The notes under the pieces are model-generated. The model had not been told where the DNA came from. It made no database searches and saw nothing but the letters and a program-made list of their open reading frames with translations. Shown here in pieces: positions 1 to 5,856 of a DNA stretch of 5,976 nt (position 1 is its first letter; each line of letters begins with the position of its first letter). This DNA is from an uncultured Actinomycetes bacterium (GTDB taxonomy: Bacteria > Actinomycetota > Acidimicrobiia > Acidimicrobiales > RAAP-2), in NCBI GenBank assembly GCA_903893955.1, contig CAITOG010000358.1, positions 1-5,976 on the forward strand. Reading direction: 5' to 3'. A program made the translations under genes and the position numbers.

Positions 1-875
1 CCACCGGACATGAGGCGGAGCGTCGGGAAGATTGAAGTGCCTGGCTGCGCACGCTGCTCGTTGAGGTACGCGACGTAGAAGGCGGTGGAGCCGCCGACCA
101 TGGTCACCTGATGGCGATTGAACAGCTCGATGGCGTCAGCTGGGACGAACGCCTCAAGCAGGACAGCTGGGAATCCGAGGCTGAGCATGGTGACGAGGTA
201 GTCGGGCCCAGCGATGTGGGCGAAGGGGAAGGCGATAGAACCCACGTCGTCGGGCGACATGTCGAGCGCACGCGCCAAGCCCCAGCCACCTGCGATGAGG
301 GTCTGGTCTGTGTGCTGGACACCCTTCGGCTCAGCCGTCGATCCCGAGGTGTAGTAGATCCAGCGGACAGGGTCGTCGCCTGGCTCGGCCCCCGCAGGGG
401 GAGGTCCGAGCGTGGAAGGGTCACCGTCCGGCATGCCCTCGGAGAGATCGAGGATCCGAGCGGTCGAGCCGACCGCGTCCGCTGCTCGCCGAGCGATCGC
501 CACGAAGTCGATGTCACGCCACGTGCCCGGCACGATCAGCATCTCCGAGCCAGTCTGCTTGAGAGCGAAGCCGACCTCGCGCTCTTTGTAGAGATGGATG
601 ATCGGGTTCTGCACGGCACCGATGCGAGCCAGAGCGTTGGAGATGACGATGGCCTCGATCGTGGTGGGGAGCTGCCAGCTCACTGGCGTGCCCTCCTCGA
701 CCCCCAGCGCCTGCAGGCCAGCCGCTGCCCTCTCCACGGCACCCTTGAACTGGCCGAAGGTCAGCGTCCTGCCAGCCGCATCGAAGAGCATCGGGTGGTC
801 TGGTGACGCTGAAGCTCGTCGCTCGATGAGCTCCCACATCGTCGATGCGCCGGTCACTGCCGCCGTGCTGGCCAC
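1..875 (-). CDS. Acyl-CoA synthetase / AMP-binding (ANL superfamily) protein, C-terminus beyond window
   Basis: The minus strand reads open from a GTG at 875 to base 1, giving 291 N-terminal residues; the rest of the gene lies outside. The start is supported by AGGAGG at 884-889, 8 nt upstream. The sequence shows the ATP/AMP-binding P-loop of adenylate-forming enzymes, YYTSGSTAEPKGV, at residues 174-186, an FPFAHIAG segment near 216-223, and the beginning of the RLMSGG core motif at the truncated end. Known members activate a carboxylic acid with ATP to an acyl-adenylate and then transfer it to coenzyme A. The FAHIAG style resembles the fatty-acid or cyclohexanecarboxylate CoA ligase branch, but the substrate cannot be read from this half. 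The YGxTE motif and the catalytic C-terminal lysine are not in view. It is divergent from the LapA-domain gene. Confidence 0.93.
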   Translation of the reverse strand, partial: MASTAAVTGASTMWELIERRASASPDHPMLFDAAGRTLTFGQFKGAVERAAAGLQALGVEEGTPVSWQLPTTIEAIVISNALARIGAVQNPIIHLYKEREVGFALKQTGSEMLIVPGTWRDIDFVAIARRAADAVGSTARILDLSEGMPDGDPSTLGPPPAGAEPGDDPVRWIYYTSGSTAEPKGVQHTDQTLIAGGWGLARALDMSPDDVGSIAFPFAHIAGPDYLVTMLSLGFPAVLLEAFVPADAIELFNRHQVTMVGGSTAFYVAYLNEQRAQPGTSIFPTLRLMSG

Positions 876-993
876 TGCCCCCACCTCCTGATCAGACCCC
901 TTTCCTTAGCAGGTGGCCACGGCACCTGCAGGTTGATCCCCGGCTCGGTGAGCGGAGTTTGGCACCATGGAGGCAACGAGAGGGAGGTGGGCC
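876..993. promoter_or_regulatory. Divergent intergenic region with candidate operator
   Basis: This 118-base gap separates the start of the leftward acyl-CoA synthetase from the start of the rightward LapA-domain gene, so promoters for both should lie here. It contains the perfect inverted repeat GCAGGTG-N7-CACCTGC at 909-929. I see no convincing -35/-10 pair: TTGATC at 933-938 is a possible -35 for the rightward gene, but nothing resembling a good -10 follows it at normal spacing. Ribosome sites occupy both edges (AGGAGG for the leftward gene at 884-889, GGGAGGT for the rightward gene at 982-988). Confidence 0.5.
909..929. repeat. Perfect 7-bp inverted repeat, candidate operator
   Basis: GCAGGTG at 909-915 and CACCTGC at 923-929 are exact reverse complements separated by 7 bases. 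The half-site centres are 14 bp apart. The element lies 34 bases upstream of the GTG of the acyl-CoA synthetase, where a dimeric repressor could block its promoter. Acyl-CoA synthetase genes are often under TetR- or GntR-type control, so an operator is plausible. No regulator gene is visible nearby, and a transcribed hairpin is the alternative reading. Confidence 0.4.
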
Positions 994-1230
994 ATGTCAG
1001 ATCCCGCAACCACGCCATCGAAGCGAGACGCCAAGAGGACTGCGCAGATCGTGCTGTTCGCGGGAGCGGTCGTGCTGCTCGTCTGGTTCGTTGTCGCCAA
1101 TGCTCAGAAGGTAAAGGTCCAGTTCTGGGTGACGTCTGCCCAGACCTCCCTGATCGTTGTGATCTTGGTCTCCGCGGCCCTCGGCGCGCTCATCGCGCTG
1201 CTCATGGCGAGAGGGCGCAGGCGCAAGTAG
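994..1230 (+). CDS. LapA-domain (DUF1049) small membrane protein
   Basis: The product is 78 residues with two membrane segments, about 17-36 and 51-72, joined by the short NAQKVKVQFW linker and ending in a basic RGRRRK tail. This architecture, with an N-x-Q-x-V-x-x-x-F segment after the first helix, matches the lipopolysaccharide-assembly protein A domain family. In enterobacteria LapA/YciS helps control lipopolysaccharide synthesis. Actinobacteria lack that lipopolysaccharide, so the role here is unknown and probably a general envelope one. I chose ATG 994 because GGGAGGT at 982-988 sits 5 nt upstream; an in-frame ATG at 967 would add nine residues but has no ribosome site. The stop lies one base from the stop of the converging membrane-protein gene. 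Confidence 0.85.
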   Translation: MSDPATTPSKRDAKRTAQIVLFAGAVVLLVWFVVANAQKVKVQFWVTSAQTSLIVVILVSAALGALIALLMARGRRRK

Positions 1231-1231
1231 G

Positions 1232-2554
1232 TCAACCGATCGCGGCGTGCTCCTCGTCGCCCGCCGGCAGCTCTGGGCTGCTCGGCTCCTTCGTGGCCCA
1301 CCACGCAATGAGTGAGATGAGGATCTGATAGGCGCCGAGGAGTACCAGCGACCAGACGATCGCGCCTGCTGTCCTCGAGAACAAGATGAACAAGGCGGCG
1401 ATGACCACGCCGGCCCATCGAAGTGGTGGCTGCGTCCTTGCAACGAAGCGCGCCGCCGCATGCAGCTTGACGATGGCCTTGGCAACAGCCTCGCTCTTGG
1501 CGAGCTGCTCCGCACCTTCACCGATCTGCTCTGTGCCGCGCCGCACCGAGCGACGAAGGGCAACGGCCCACGTCGAGTCGCCCACCACCCACATGATGAC
1601 GGCGAGCAGGGCGAACACCGCAAGCGTCCAGTAGAGCGTCCGGTGCAGGAAGTGCATGATCGCATCGAAGATGTGCTGGGCGACCAGCGGCGTCACCGGT
1701 CCTGCGTGTCCCATGAAGTAGACGCGGCCCAAGGTGAGCCCAGCGGCCAGCGCCAAGCATGCCAGGACCCCAGCCAAGGCGACCCGGAGCGCTGTCCGCC
1801 GCCGCTCGACACCGATGAGGATCGCGGCGATGCCGACGAGCGGTGTCGCGATGAGCAGGATCCATCGCAGGCTGATGGCCAGCGAGAAGAAGGTCCGAGC
1901 CTTTGACAGCTGCTGTTGTGACACGAGCTGCAGCGACAAGAGCCGGTTGGTTTTGAGGTGGGACTTGATCGGGTTGAAGACGGTCACGCCTCGAGCGTCG
2001 AGCTCGTCGATGGCCTTGGTCAGGATCGGCGTGAGCTCGACCACGAGCTTCCGTCCGGTCGTCGACGGTGGAGGGTTCGTCCCCGAGAGGATCGACACGG
2101 CGGTGGCGTGGGTGAACCGGTTCTCACGCTCCCAGAGGTTCTGGAACGTCTGGGAGCTGGTGGCCTTCTGGAGCTGCTTCTGAGTGAACGACTCGAGCTG
2201 CTGGGTCACGGGCGCTGCGATGAACTGGGCAGGTCGGGGCAGGGCGGCCGCGATGCGCTGCTGGACCCCGAGCTGCGAGAAGAGCGCGGTGGTCGCCTTG
2301 TCGGCGACGTAGTTGGTGATCACCGGGTCCTTGGCGAGGGGTTGCATCGTCGCGACATAGCGGTCGGTGTTGGTGACCGTCTTGACAGCCCACCCAGAGA
2401 CGATGGTGATCGGTGTGAGCAGGCCGAAGAGCACCACGAGCACCCAGGCGGTGATCCGGCGAGCCATGTGTCGAGGTGGCGCAGGGGCGGGCGCTGGGGC
2501 CGCGGCCGGTGCGGGCATGCCAGGATCTGGCTTCAGGGCTCCGAGTTCGCTCAT
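1232..2554 (-). CDS. Conserved actinobacterial multi-pass membrane protein of unknown function
   Basis: The gene encodes 440 residues starting at an ATG preceded by AGGAGG (2560-2565, 5 nt spacing). A Pro/Ala-rich cytoplasmic tail (residues 12-27) leads to a first membrane helix at about 35-57. A large soluble segment follows, about 58-228, probably extracytoplasmic, beginning with TNTDRYVATMQPLAKDPVI. Further membrane helices lie near 231-249, 256-275, 307-324, 376-393 and 396-418, and the C-terminal tail is acidic. The sequence TDRYVATxxPLAxDP after the first helix is one I associate with unnamed integral membrane proteins of Actinobacteria. No catalytic motif is visible and I do not assign a function. 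Residues 333-365 between helices 4 and 5 look helical and charged, and could be a cytoplasmic amphipathic stretch. Confidence 0.88.
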   Translation of the reverse strand: MSELGALKPDPGMPAPAAAPAPAPAPPRHMARRITAWVLVVLFGLLTPITIVSGWAVKTVTNTDRYVATMQPLAKDPVITNYVADKATTALFSQLGVQQRIAAALPRPAQFIAAPVTQQLESFTQKQLQKATSSQTFQNLWERENRFTHATAVSILSGTNPPPSTTGRKLVVELTPILTKAIDELDARGVTVFNPIKSHLKTNRLLSLQLVSQQQLSKARTFFSLAISLRWILLIATPLVGIAAILIGVERRRTALRVALAGVLACLALAAGLTLGRVYFMGHAGPVTPLVAQHIFDAIMHFLHRTLYWTLAVFALLAVIMWVVGDSTWAVALRRSVRRGTEQIGEGAEQLAKSEAVAKAIVKLHAAARFVARTQPPLRWAGVVIAALFILFSRTAGAIVWSLVLLGAYQILISLIAWWATKEPSSPELPAGDEEHAAIG

Positions 2555-2627
2555 GTCCGCCTCCTCAAGACTGCTCGCCCAAACCTACAAGCACCATCGC
2601 CGTTCGTCGGTGTTTCCGATCTTGCTG

Positions 2628-2644
2628 GCGATGAACACCATCGC
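2628..2644. repeat. Inverted repeat GCGATG-N5-CATCGC, candidate operator
   Basis: GCGATG at 2628-2633 and CATCGC at 2639-2644 are exact reverse complements with a 5-base spacer. The right arm is part of CACCATCGC, which also appears alone at 2592-2600, so there are three related half-sites in about 50 bases. The position is just upstream of the expected -35 for the operon starting at 2716. Binding by a regulator is an inference, and chance is possible in GC-rich DNA. Confidence 0.3.
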
Positions 2645-2660
2645 GTGGCCATGAGGTCTC

Positions 2661-2674
2661 CTAGGTCCTAGTAT
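2661..2674 (+). promoter_or_regulatory. Palindrome CTAGG-T-CCTAG overlapping a TAGTAT -10-like box
   Basis: CTAGG (2661-2665) and CCTAG (2667-2671) form a perfect 11-base palindrome around one T. Its right end overlaps TAGTAT (2669-2674), the best -10-like hexamer upstream of the DUF3040 gene. CTAG is usually rare in GC-rich bacterial DNA, so two copies nine... bases or fewer apart are notable. An operator or regulator-dependent promoter would fit, especially as no consensus -35 is present. Confidence 0.4.
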
Positions 2675-2715
2675 CAAGCCAAGGACGGGCCACACGGCGA
2701 GAAGGGAGGTCATCG

Positions 2716-3114
2716 ATGCCACTTTCAGAGCACGAGCAGCGGATCCTCGCCGAGCTTGAGGAGTCCCTCAGTCGCCAGGATCCGAACTTCGCAGATCGCG
2801 TGGCGAACGAGACCGTCTACCGGCACGCTGGTCGACAGTGCAAGTGGGCGGCGCTGTTCTTCGTGCTCGGCCTCGTCGTGCTCGTCGCCTTCTACTCGGT
2901 GTCGGTCCTCCTCGGCCTGCTTGGGGTGGCGATCATGTTCGCCTCAGCGGTGATCTTCGAGCGCAACCTTCGACGCATGGGCAAGGCGAGCTGGCACGAC
3001 ATCACCCGCTCGCTGCACGAGGACGAGCCGTCAGGTGCCGAGAGCGGCATCGAGAGCGCAGTGCACGATATGCGTGACTGGTTCCGCTCTCGTTTCCAAC
3101 GCGGCGAACGCTGA
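2716..3114 (+). CDS. DUF3040 domain membrane protein
   Basis: The product is 132 residues and begins MPLSEHEQRILAELEESL, the hallmark N-terminus of the actinobacterial DUF3040 family. An amphipathic, charged N-terminal helix with the DPNFADRV motif is followed by two membrane helices at about 43-59 and 62-82, then a basic and acidic cytoplasmic tail. GGGAGGT at 2704-2710 lies 5 nt before the ATG, a strong ribosome site. The function of the family is unknown. In mycobacteria a DUF3040 gene is found near mraZ and the division cluster, and the same arrangement seems present here, about 2.9 kb from the probable mraZ start. It is the first gene of the operon, 13 nt ahead of the ROK kinase start. 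Confidence 0.92.
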   Translation: MPLSEHEQRILAELEESLSRQDPNFADRVANETVYRHAGRQCKWAALFFVLGLVVLVAFYSVSVLLGLLGVAIMFASAVIFERNLRRMGKASWHDITRSLHEDEPSGAESGIESAVHDMRDWFRSRFQRGER

Positions 3115-3127
3115 GGTTCCGCTGGCA

Positions 3128-4015
3128 GTGCCCCCTCTCGTGGACTGCCTCGCCATCGACATCGGTGGCACCAAGCTTGCGGTCGCCCTCGTCGACGAGT
3201 GCGGAGCGATCCGAGGCCAGCTCATCCAGCCGACGCCACGAACAGAGGATCCGGAACGGCTCTTCGACGCGCTCACCGAGATGATCGACTCTGTGCGGCG
3301 CTCGCACAGCGCACACCCTGCTCTCGTCGGTGTGGGATGCGGGGGGCCGATGGAGCTCGGCGGGCGTCGGGTCTCGCCGCTCAACATCCCGGCATGGCGG
3401 AACTTCCCCCTGCACGAGCGGCTCGAGGCGGCGACTGGGCTCGCGGTTGTGATCGACAACGACGCCAAGGCACTTGCCCTCGGCGAGGGGTGGTGCGGCG
3501 CTGCGGCTGGCAGAGCGAATTACCTCGCCATGGTGGTCTCAACCGGGGTTGGAGGTGGCCTGGTCGTCGATGGTCGGCTCCTTGATGGCCGGATGGGCAA
3601 TGCGGGCCACCTCGGCCACCTGGTGGTCGAGCCCGGAGGTCGACGCTGTCGTTGCGGGGTGCGCGGCTGCCTCGAGGCGGAGGCATCGGGATCGGCGATC
3701 GAAGCCATGACGGGTTCGCCTGCTCGAGACGCCACGCCGGATGTGGTGCTTCGGACCGGCACGATGGTCGGCCGGGCCGTGGCATCGGTCGTCACGCTCC
3801 TCGACCTCGATCTGTGCGTGGTGGCGGGGTCCGTGGCGCTCGGCTTTGGCGCTCCGTTCTTCGAGGCAGCCAACGAGGAACTTCGAGGCGCGACAGGTCT
3901 CGACTACACGGCTGGAGCGACCATCGTGCCCGCTGGCCTTGGCGCCGATGGCCCGCTCGTCGGGGCGGCGAGAGTCGCCTTTGCAGCGAGGGAACGTCAG
4001 GCGGTAGAGGTATGA
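3128..4015 (+). CDS. ROK-family sugar kinase (glucokinase-like)
   Basis: The 295-residue product is a full-length ROK (repressor, ORF, kinase) protein without the DNA-binding domain of ROK repressors, so it is probably a cytoplasmic ATP-dependent hexose kinase. The phosphate-binding motif LAIDIGGTKLAVAL is at residues 8-21. The catalytic aspartate is probably D112 in IDNDAK, and STGVGGGLV at 138-146 is the second phosphate loop. Structural zinc ligands are H164, C174, C176 and C181 (CRCGVRGCLE). The sugar-contacting ExGH motif reads HLGH at 161-164, so the usual glutamate is histidine; the substrate may differ from glucose. I chose GTG 3128, 11 nt after GAGG (3113-3116), since it places the IDIGGT strand at the proper distance from the N-terminus; GTG 3140 is an alternative. 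The frame extends upstream into the previous gene. The stop overlaps the next start (ATGA). Confidence 0.9.
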   Translation: MPPLVDCLAIDIGGTKLAVALVDECGAIRGQLIQPTPRTEDPERLFDALTEMIDSVRRSHSAHPALVGVGCGGPMELGGRRVSPLNIPAWRNFPLHERLEAATGLAVVIDNDAKALALGEGWCGAAAGRANYLAMVVSTGVGGGLVVDGRLLDGRMGNAGHLGHLVVEPGGRRCRCGVRGCLEAEASGSAIEAMTGSPARDATPDVVLRTGTMVGRAVASVVTLLDLDLCVVAGSVALGFGAPFFEAANEELRGATGLDYTAGATIVPAGLGADGPLVGAARVAFAARERQAVEV

Positions 4016-4269
4016 GCGGACGACTGGCCCCCGGCTCGATCCGTGCCGTGCTCCTTCGTCCGGCCTCGATCCCATCCGCGCTCCGCTCGGCGGTGGCGAT
4101 GGCACCGACAGGGTGGTGGCGACGCGCTCCCTTCCTTCCCACCCCGCCGCCGGAGTACTGGCGGTTCCGGCTGGAGACCTCGTCAGGGGGCGACGGAGAG
4201 ACGCCGCCATCGCCGAGCGAGCTTGTCGACGTCCTTGCGTGGGCGTCCAGGATGCGGCGGCTGCGCTGA
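4012..4269 (+). CDS. Small conserved protein of unknown function (GWWRR type)
   Basis: An 85-residue product starts at the ATG of an ATGA overlap with the ROK kinase stop and ends 5 nt before the HNH gene, so it is held in a coupled operon position. Reading through it: an Arg/Leu/Ala-rich N-terminus with LLRPASIPSALRSAVAMAP, then GWWRRAPFLPTPPPEYWRFRLET at about 36-58 (aromatic and proline-rich, the most distinctive part), a glycine/acid-rich linker, and an ELVDVLAWASRMRRLR helix at the C-terminus. It has no membrane segment, cysteines or recognised domain. I recall similar short proteins with the GWWRRxPFLP pattern in other actinobacteria, but cannot verify that here. The function is unknown; a small adaptor or nucleic-acid-binding role would be a guess. 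Confidence 0.8.
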   Translation: MSGRLAPGSIRAVLLRPASIPSALRSAVAMAPTGWWRRAPFLPTPPPEYWRFRLETSSGGDGETPPSPSELVDVLAWASRMRRLR

Positions 4270-4274
4270 GTCCT

Positions 4275-4787
4275 ATGGCCGACGTCCTGCTGCTCAACGT
4301 GACCTACGAGCCGCTGGGCATCATCTCGCCACGCAGGACTGCCACCTTGCTCCTCGGAGACCGGGCTGAGCCGGTGGAGATTGCTGTGGACCCTGTGGTG
4401 CTGCACTCGCCGAGTGTGGCGATCGCGATCCCGTCGGTGGTGCGGCTCTGCAGCTTTGTCCAGGTCCCGCATCTCGCGGCAGCTGCGCCACTCTCCCGCC
4501 GAGCGGTGCTTGCGAGGGACGCTCACCGATGCGCGTATTGCGGATCGCTCGCCGACACTGTTGATCACGTGGTCCCCCGAAGTCGCGGCGGGGCGCATGA
4601 CTGGTCCAACGTCGTCGCGTGCTGCAAGCGCCACAACCTCGAGAAGGGGGATCGGCTCCTCGAGGAGATCGGTTGGGTGCTTGCCGACTCTCCGTCGACG
4701 CCAAGGGGTCCATTGTGGCGTTGGCAGCGGGGCGGTTGTGATCCGAGCTGGGAGCCATACCTTCGCAAGCGTCGCCGAGCCGCGTGA
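4275..4787 (+). CDS. HNH endonuclease family protein
   Basis: The 170-residue product begins MADVLLLNVTYEPLGIISPRR, the usual opening of a common actinobacterial HNH protein family of about this length, which fixes ATG 4275. The open frame continues upstream, but over the preceding gene and without family similarity. The C-terminal half holds the HNH fold: CxxC at C86/C89, DHVVPRSRGG at 97-106 with H98 as the probable general base, N112, and CKRHNLEK at 117-124. The second zinc pair is C117 and H120 where many relatives have CxxC. The family binds a divalent metal and is predicted to nick or cut DNA, but its cellular role is uncharacterised. It sits among housekeeping genes, which argues against restriction or homing activity. 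Its ribosome site is weak, so translation probably depends on the gene 5 nt upstream. Confidence 0.92.
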   Translation: MADVLLLNVTYEPLGIISPRRTATLLLGDRAEPVEIAVDPVVLHSPSVAIAIPSVVRLCSFVQVPHLAAAAPLSRRAVLARDAHRCAYCGSLADTVDHVVPRSRGGAHDWSNVVACCKRHNLEKGDRLLEEIGWVLADSPSTPRGPLWRWQRGGCDPSWEPYLRKRRRAA

Positions 4788-5452
4788 CCCAAGAGCCATC
4801 CCGTCTCGACGTCGACGACGTCCGCCGTCGAACGATGGCGACCGTGATCCTTCGGCGCCCGACGTGCGATCTCGTCGTCCTCGGGAGCTCTCAGCCGAGC
4901 GACCTCGTGATCGCCGAGGTCATGACAGTGCGTCGACGTGGTGGGGGCGGTGCCGTCCTGATCGCGCCAACCGAGACCGTCTGGATCGACCTGTGGGTCC
5001 CGGCGATGAGCCCGCTGGCCGAGAGCGATGTTCGTCATGCACTTCTGAAGGCGGGCGCAGCGTTCAAGACCGCGCTTGAGGGAGCGGGCGCAGAGGGCCT
5101 TGAGATCATCGAGACAGCCCAGTCGGGTCGGGGACCGGCGATCTGCTTTGATGCGCTGGGTTACGGCGAGCTTGCACTCGAAGGTGCAAAGCTGCTTGGG
5201 CTCTCGGCATGGCGCTGTCGCGAGGGGCTCCTGTTCCAGACAGCCATGTATCTACGAGAGGTCCCTGATATCGGGCCCCTCGTGGCGTCCCTCGATCGGT
5301 CGACAGCAACCTCAGTCGTCCCGCTCGCCGAGCTCGGACTCGGCGGGACCACGGGCCGGGTTCTGGCGGAGGCGCTCCTCGAGGTGGTGGCGCGTGACGA
5401 GCCAGCCGAGCTCATCGAGAGCGACCCTTCGCTCGTTGCTCCACCGCGCTGA
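4784..5452 (+). CDS. Lipoate-protein ligase A-like (BPL/LplA/LipB superfamily) protein
   Basis: The 222-residue product starts at the GTG of a GTGA overlap with the HNH stop. Features of the lipoate/biotin ligase fold are visible in order: a VVLGSSQ strand (31-37), the substrate loop RRRGGGGAVL at 50-59 (RRxSGGGAV in relatives), VWIDLWVP at 66-73, and GAKLLGLSAWRCREGLLFQ at 134-152. K136 in that last segment matches the catalytic lysine of the KxxG motif. Canonical ligases attach lipoate to the E2 subunits of 2-oxoacid dehydrogenases or to GcvH using ATP. The protein lacks the C-terminal accessory domain of E. coli LplA, and it could instead transfer octanoate or act on another substrate. No lipoyl-domain partner gene is in the window. 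A later in-frame ATG at codon 18 is a possible alternative start. Confidence 0.82.
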   Translation: MTQEPSRLDVDDVRRRTMATVILRRPTCDLVVLGSSQPSDLVIAEVMTVRRRGGGGAVLIAPTETVWIDLWVPAMSPLAESDVRHALLKAGAAFKTALEGAGAEGLEIIETAQSGRGPAICFDALGYGELALEGAKLLGLSAWRCREGLLFQTAMYLREVPDIGPLVASLDRSTATSVVPLAELGLGGTTGRVLAEALLEVVARDEPAELIESDPSLVAPPR

Positions 5453-5856
5453 GAACGACCCGCCGACAGGACCGACGACGAGCGGCGGCGCCGAGGTGAT
5501 CCCGGCGCACCCGACGCTACCGACGGGGGATGCGGTCACCGGGTAGGCGATCCTCGTCCGACCCCGGCACCACGGACCGAAGACACGAAGCTGGTGGTCG
5601 CCATCAGGCTGACGGCGTCGTCGAGCACCGTCACGCCTACGCCTCTCAGCGCGATGACCTCCACTCTGTTGCATCAGCCGGATCGCACGCCTGAGCGGGC
5701 CTCGTCCTCGCGCAGCTCGGATCGTGCGGGACGTTGGTCGAGACGACGTGGCTGGGGGTCCCTGGAGGTGGGTCAAGCCGCCATCGGCTTGGAGAAGGGG
5801 CCGTCGAGGCCCTCCACGCCTTCACCGACCTGCCAGACGGGCACCTACTGAGCGTG
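5453..5856. other. Gene-free stretch between the operon and the mraZ control region
   Basis: I see no convincing coding sequence here: short open frames are Arg/Ser-rich, lack ribosome sites and resemble no family. I also looked for the conserved cores of RNase P RNA, tmRNA and the signal recognition particle RNA and did not find them, and no tRNA is evident. The stretch contains several inverted repeats. The best is CAAGCCG-CCAT-CGGCTTG at 5774-5791, followed by GGGCC-N5-GGCCC at 5798-5812. A weaker, imperfect one pairs 5534-5544 with 5561-5571, about 80 bases after the lipoate-ligase stop. A transcription terminator or leader RNA for the dcw cluster could be here. Confidence 0.5.
5774..5812. 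terminator. Tandem hairpins, possible terminator or RNA element
   Basis: A perfect 7-bp stem with a 4-base loop (CAAGCCG-CCAT-CGGCTTG, 5774-5791) is followed six bases later by a 5-bp stem (GGGCC-GTCGA-GGCCC, 5798-5812). Neither is followed by a T tract, which is common for actinobacterial terminators but makes the call uncertain. The location, about 320 bases after the lipoate-ligase stop and 60 bases before the first MraZ-like box, suits separation of the upstream operon from the next one. Confidence 0.35.

Larger units (their letters stand above)
2555..2715. promoter_or_regulatory. Divergent intergenic region with palindromes and a -10-like box
   Basis: This gap lies between the leftward membrane-protein gene and the rightward five-gene operon. 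For the operon I see TAGTAT at 2669-2674 as a possible -10, 41 bases before the ATG, with no good -35 at the expected distance (TGGCCA at 2646-2651). Two inverted repeats flank or overlap this position and are listed separately. A 9-bp direct repeat, CACCATCGC, occurs at 2592-2600 and 2636-2644. The leftward gene has its ribosome site at 2560-2565 but no clear promoter. Confidence 0.45.

Noticed and set aside
111..806. Rightward open frame of 231 codons opposite the acyl-CoA synthetase
   Set aside because: It is Arg/Asp/His-rich shadow coding antisense to a gene with clear ANL motifs, and lacks a ribosome site or family similarity.
997..1665. Leftward 222-codon frame across the LapA gene and the end of the membrane-protein gene
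   Set aside because: The translation is Arg/Ser-rich and overlaps two supported genes in other frames; typical of GC-rich shadow frames.
1958..2671. Rightward 237-codon frame opposite the membrane-protein gene
   Set aside because: Antisense to a gene with membrane helices and a good ribosome site; its own product is Arg/Gly/Asp-rich low-complexity sequence.
4275..4787. HNH gene as part of a restriction, homing or phage-defence system
   Set aside because: No methyltransferase, intron/intein, recombinase, toxin or phage gene is nearby; the family and neighbourhood look chromosomal and conserved.
3792..4799. Leftward 335-codon frame opposite the kinase, small protein and HNH genes
   Set aside because: Three supported coding regions occupy the other strand with operon-type overlaps; the product is Arg/Pro-rich without motifs.
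5594..5851. Rightward 85-codon frame in the gap before mraZ
   Set aside because: Ser/Arg/Pro-rich, no ribosome site before the ATG, no recognisable family.
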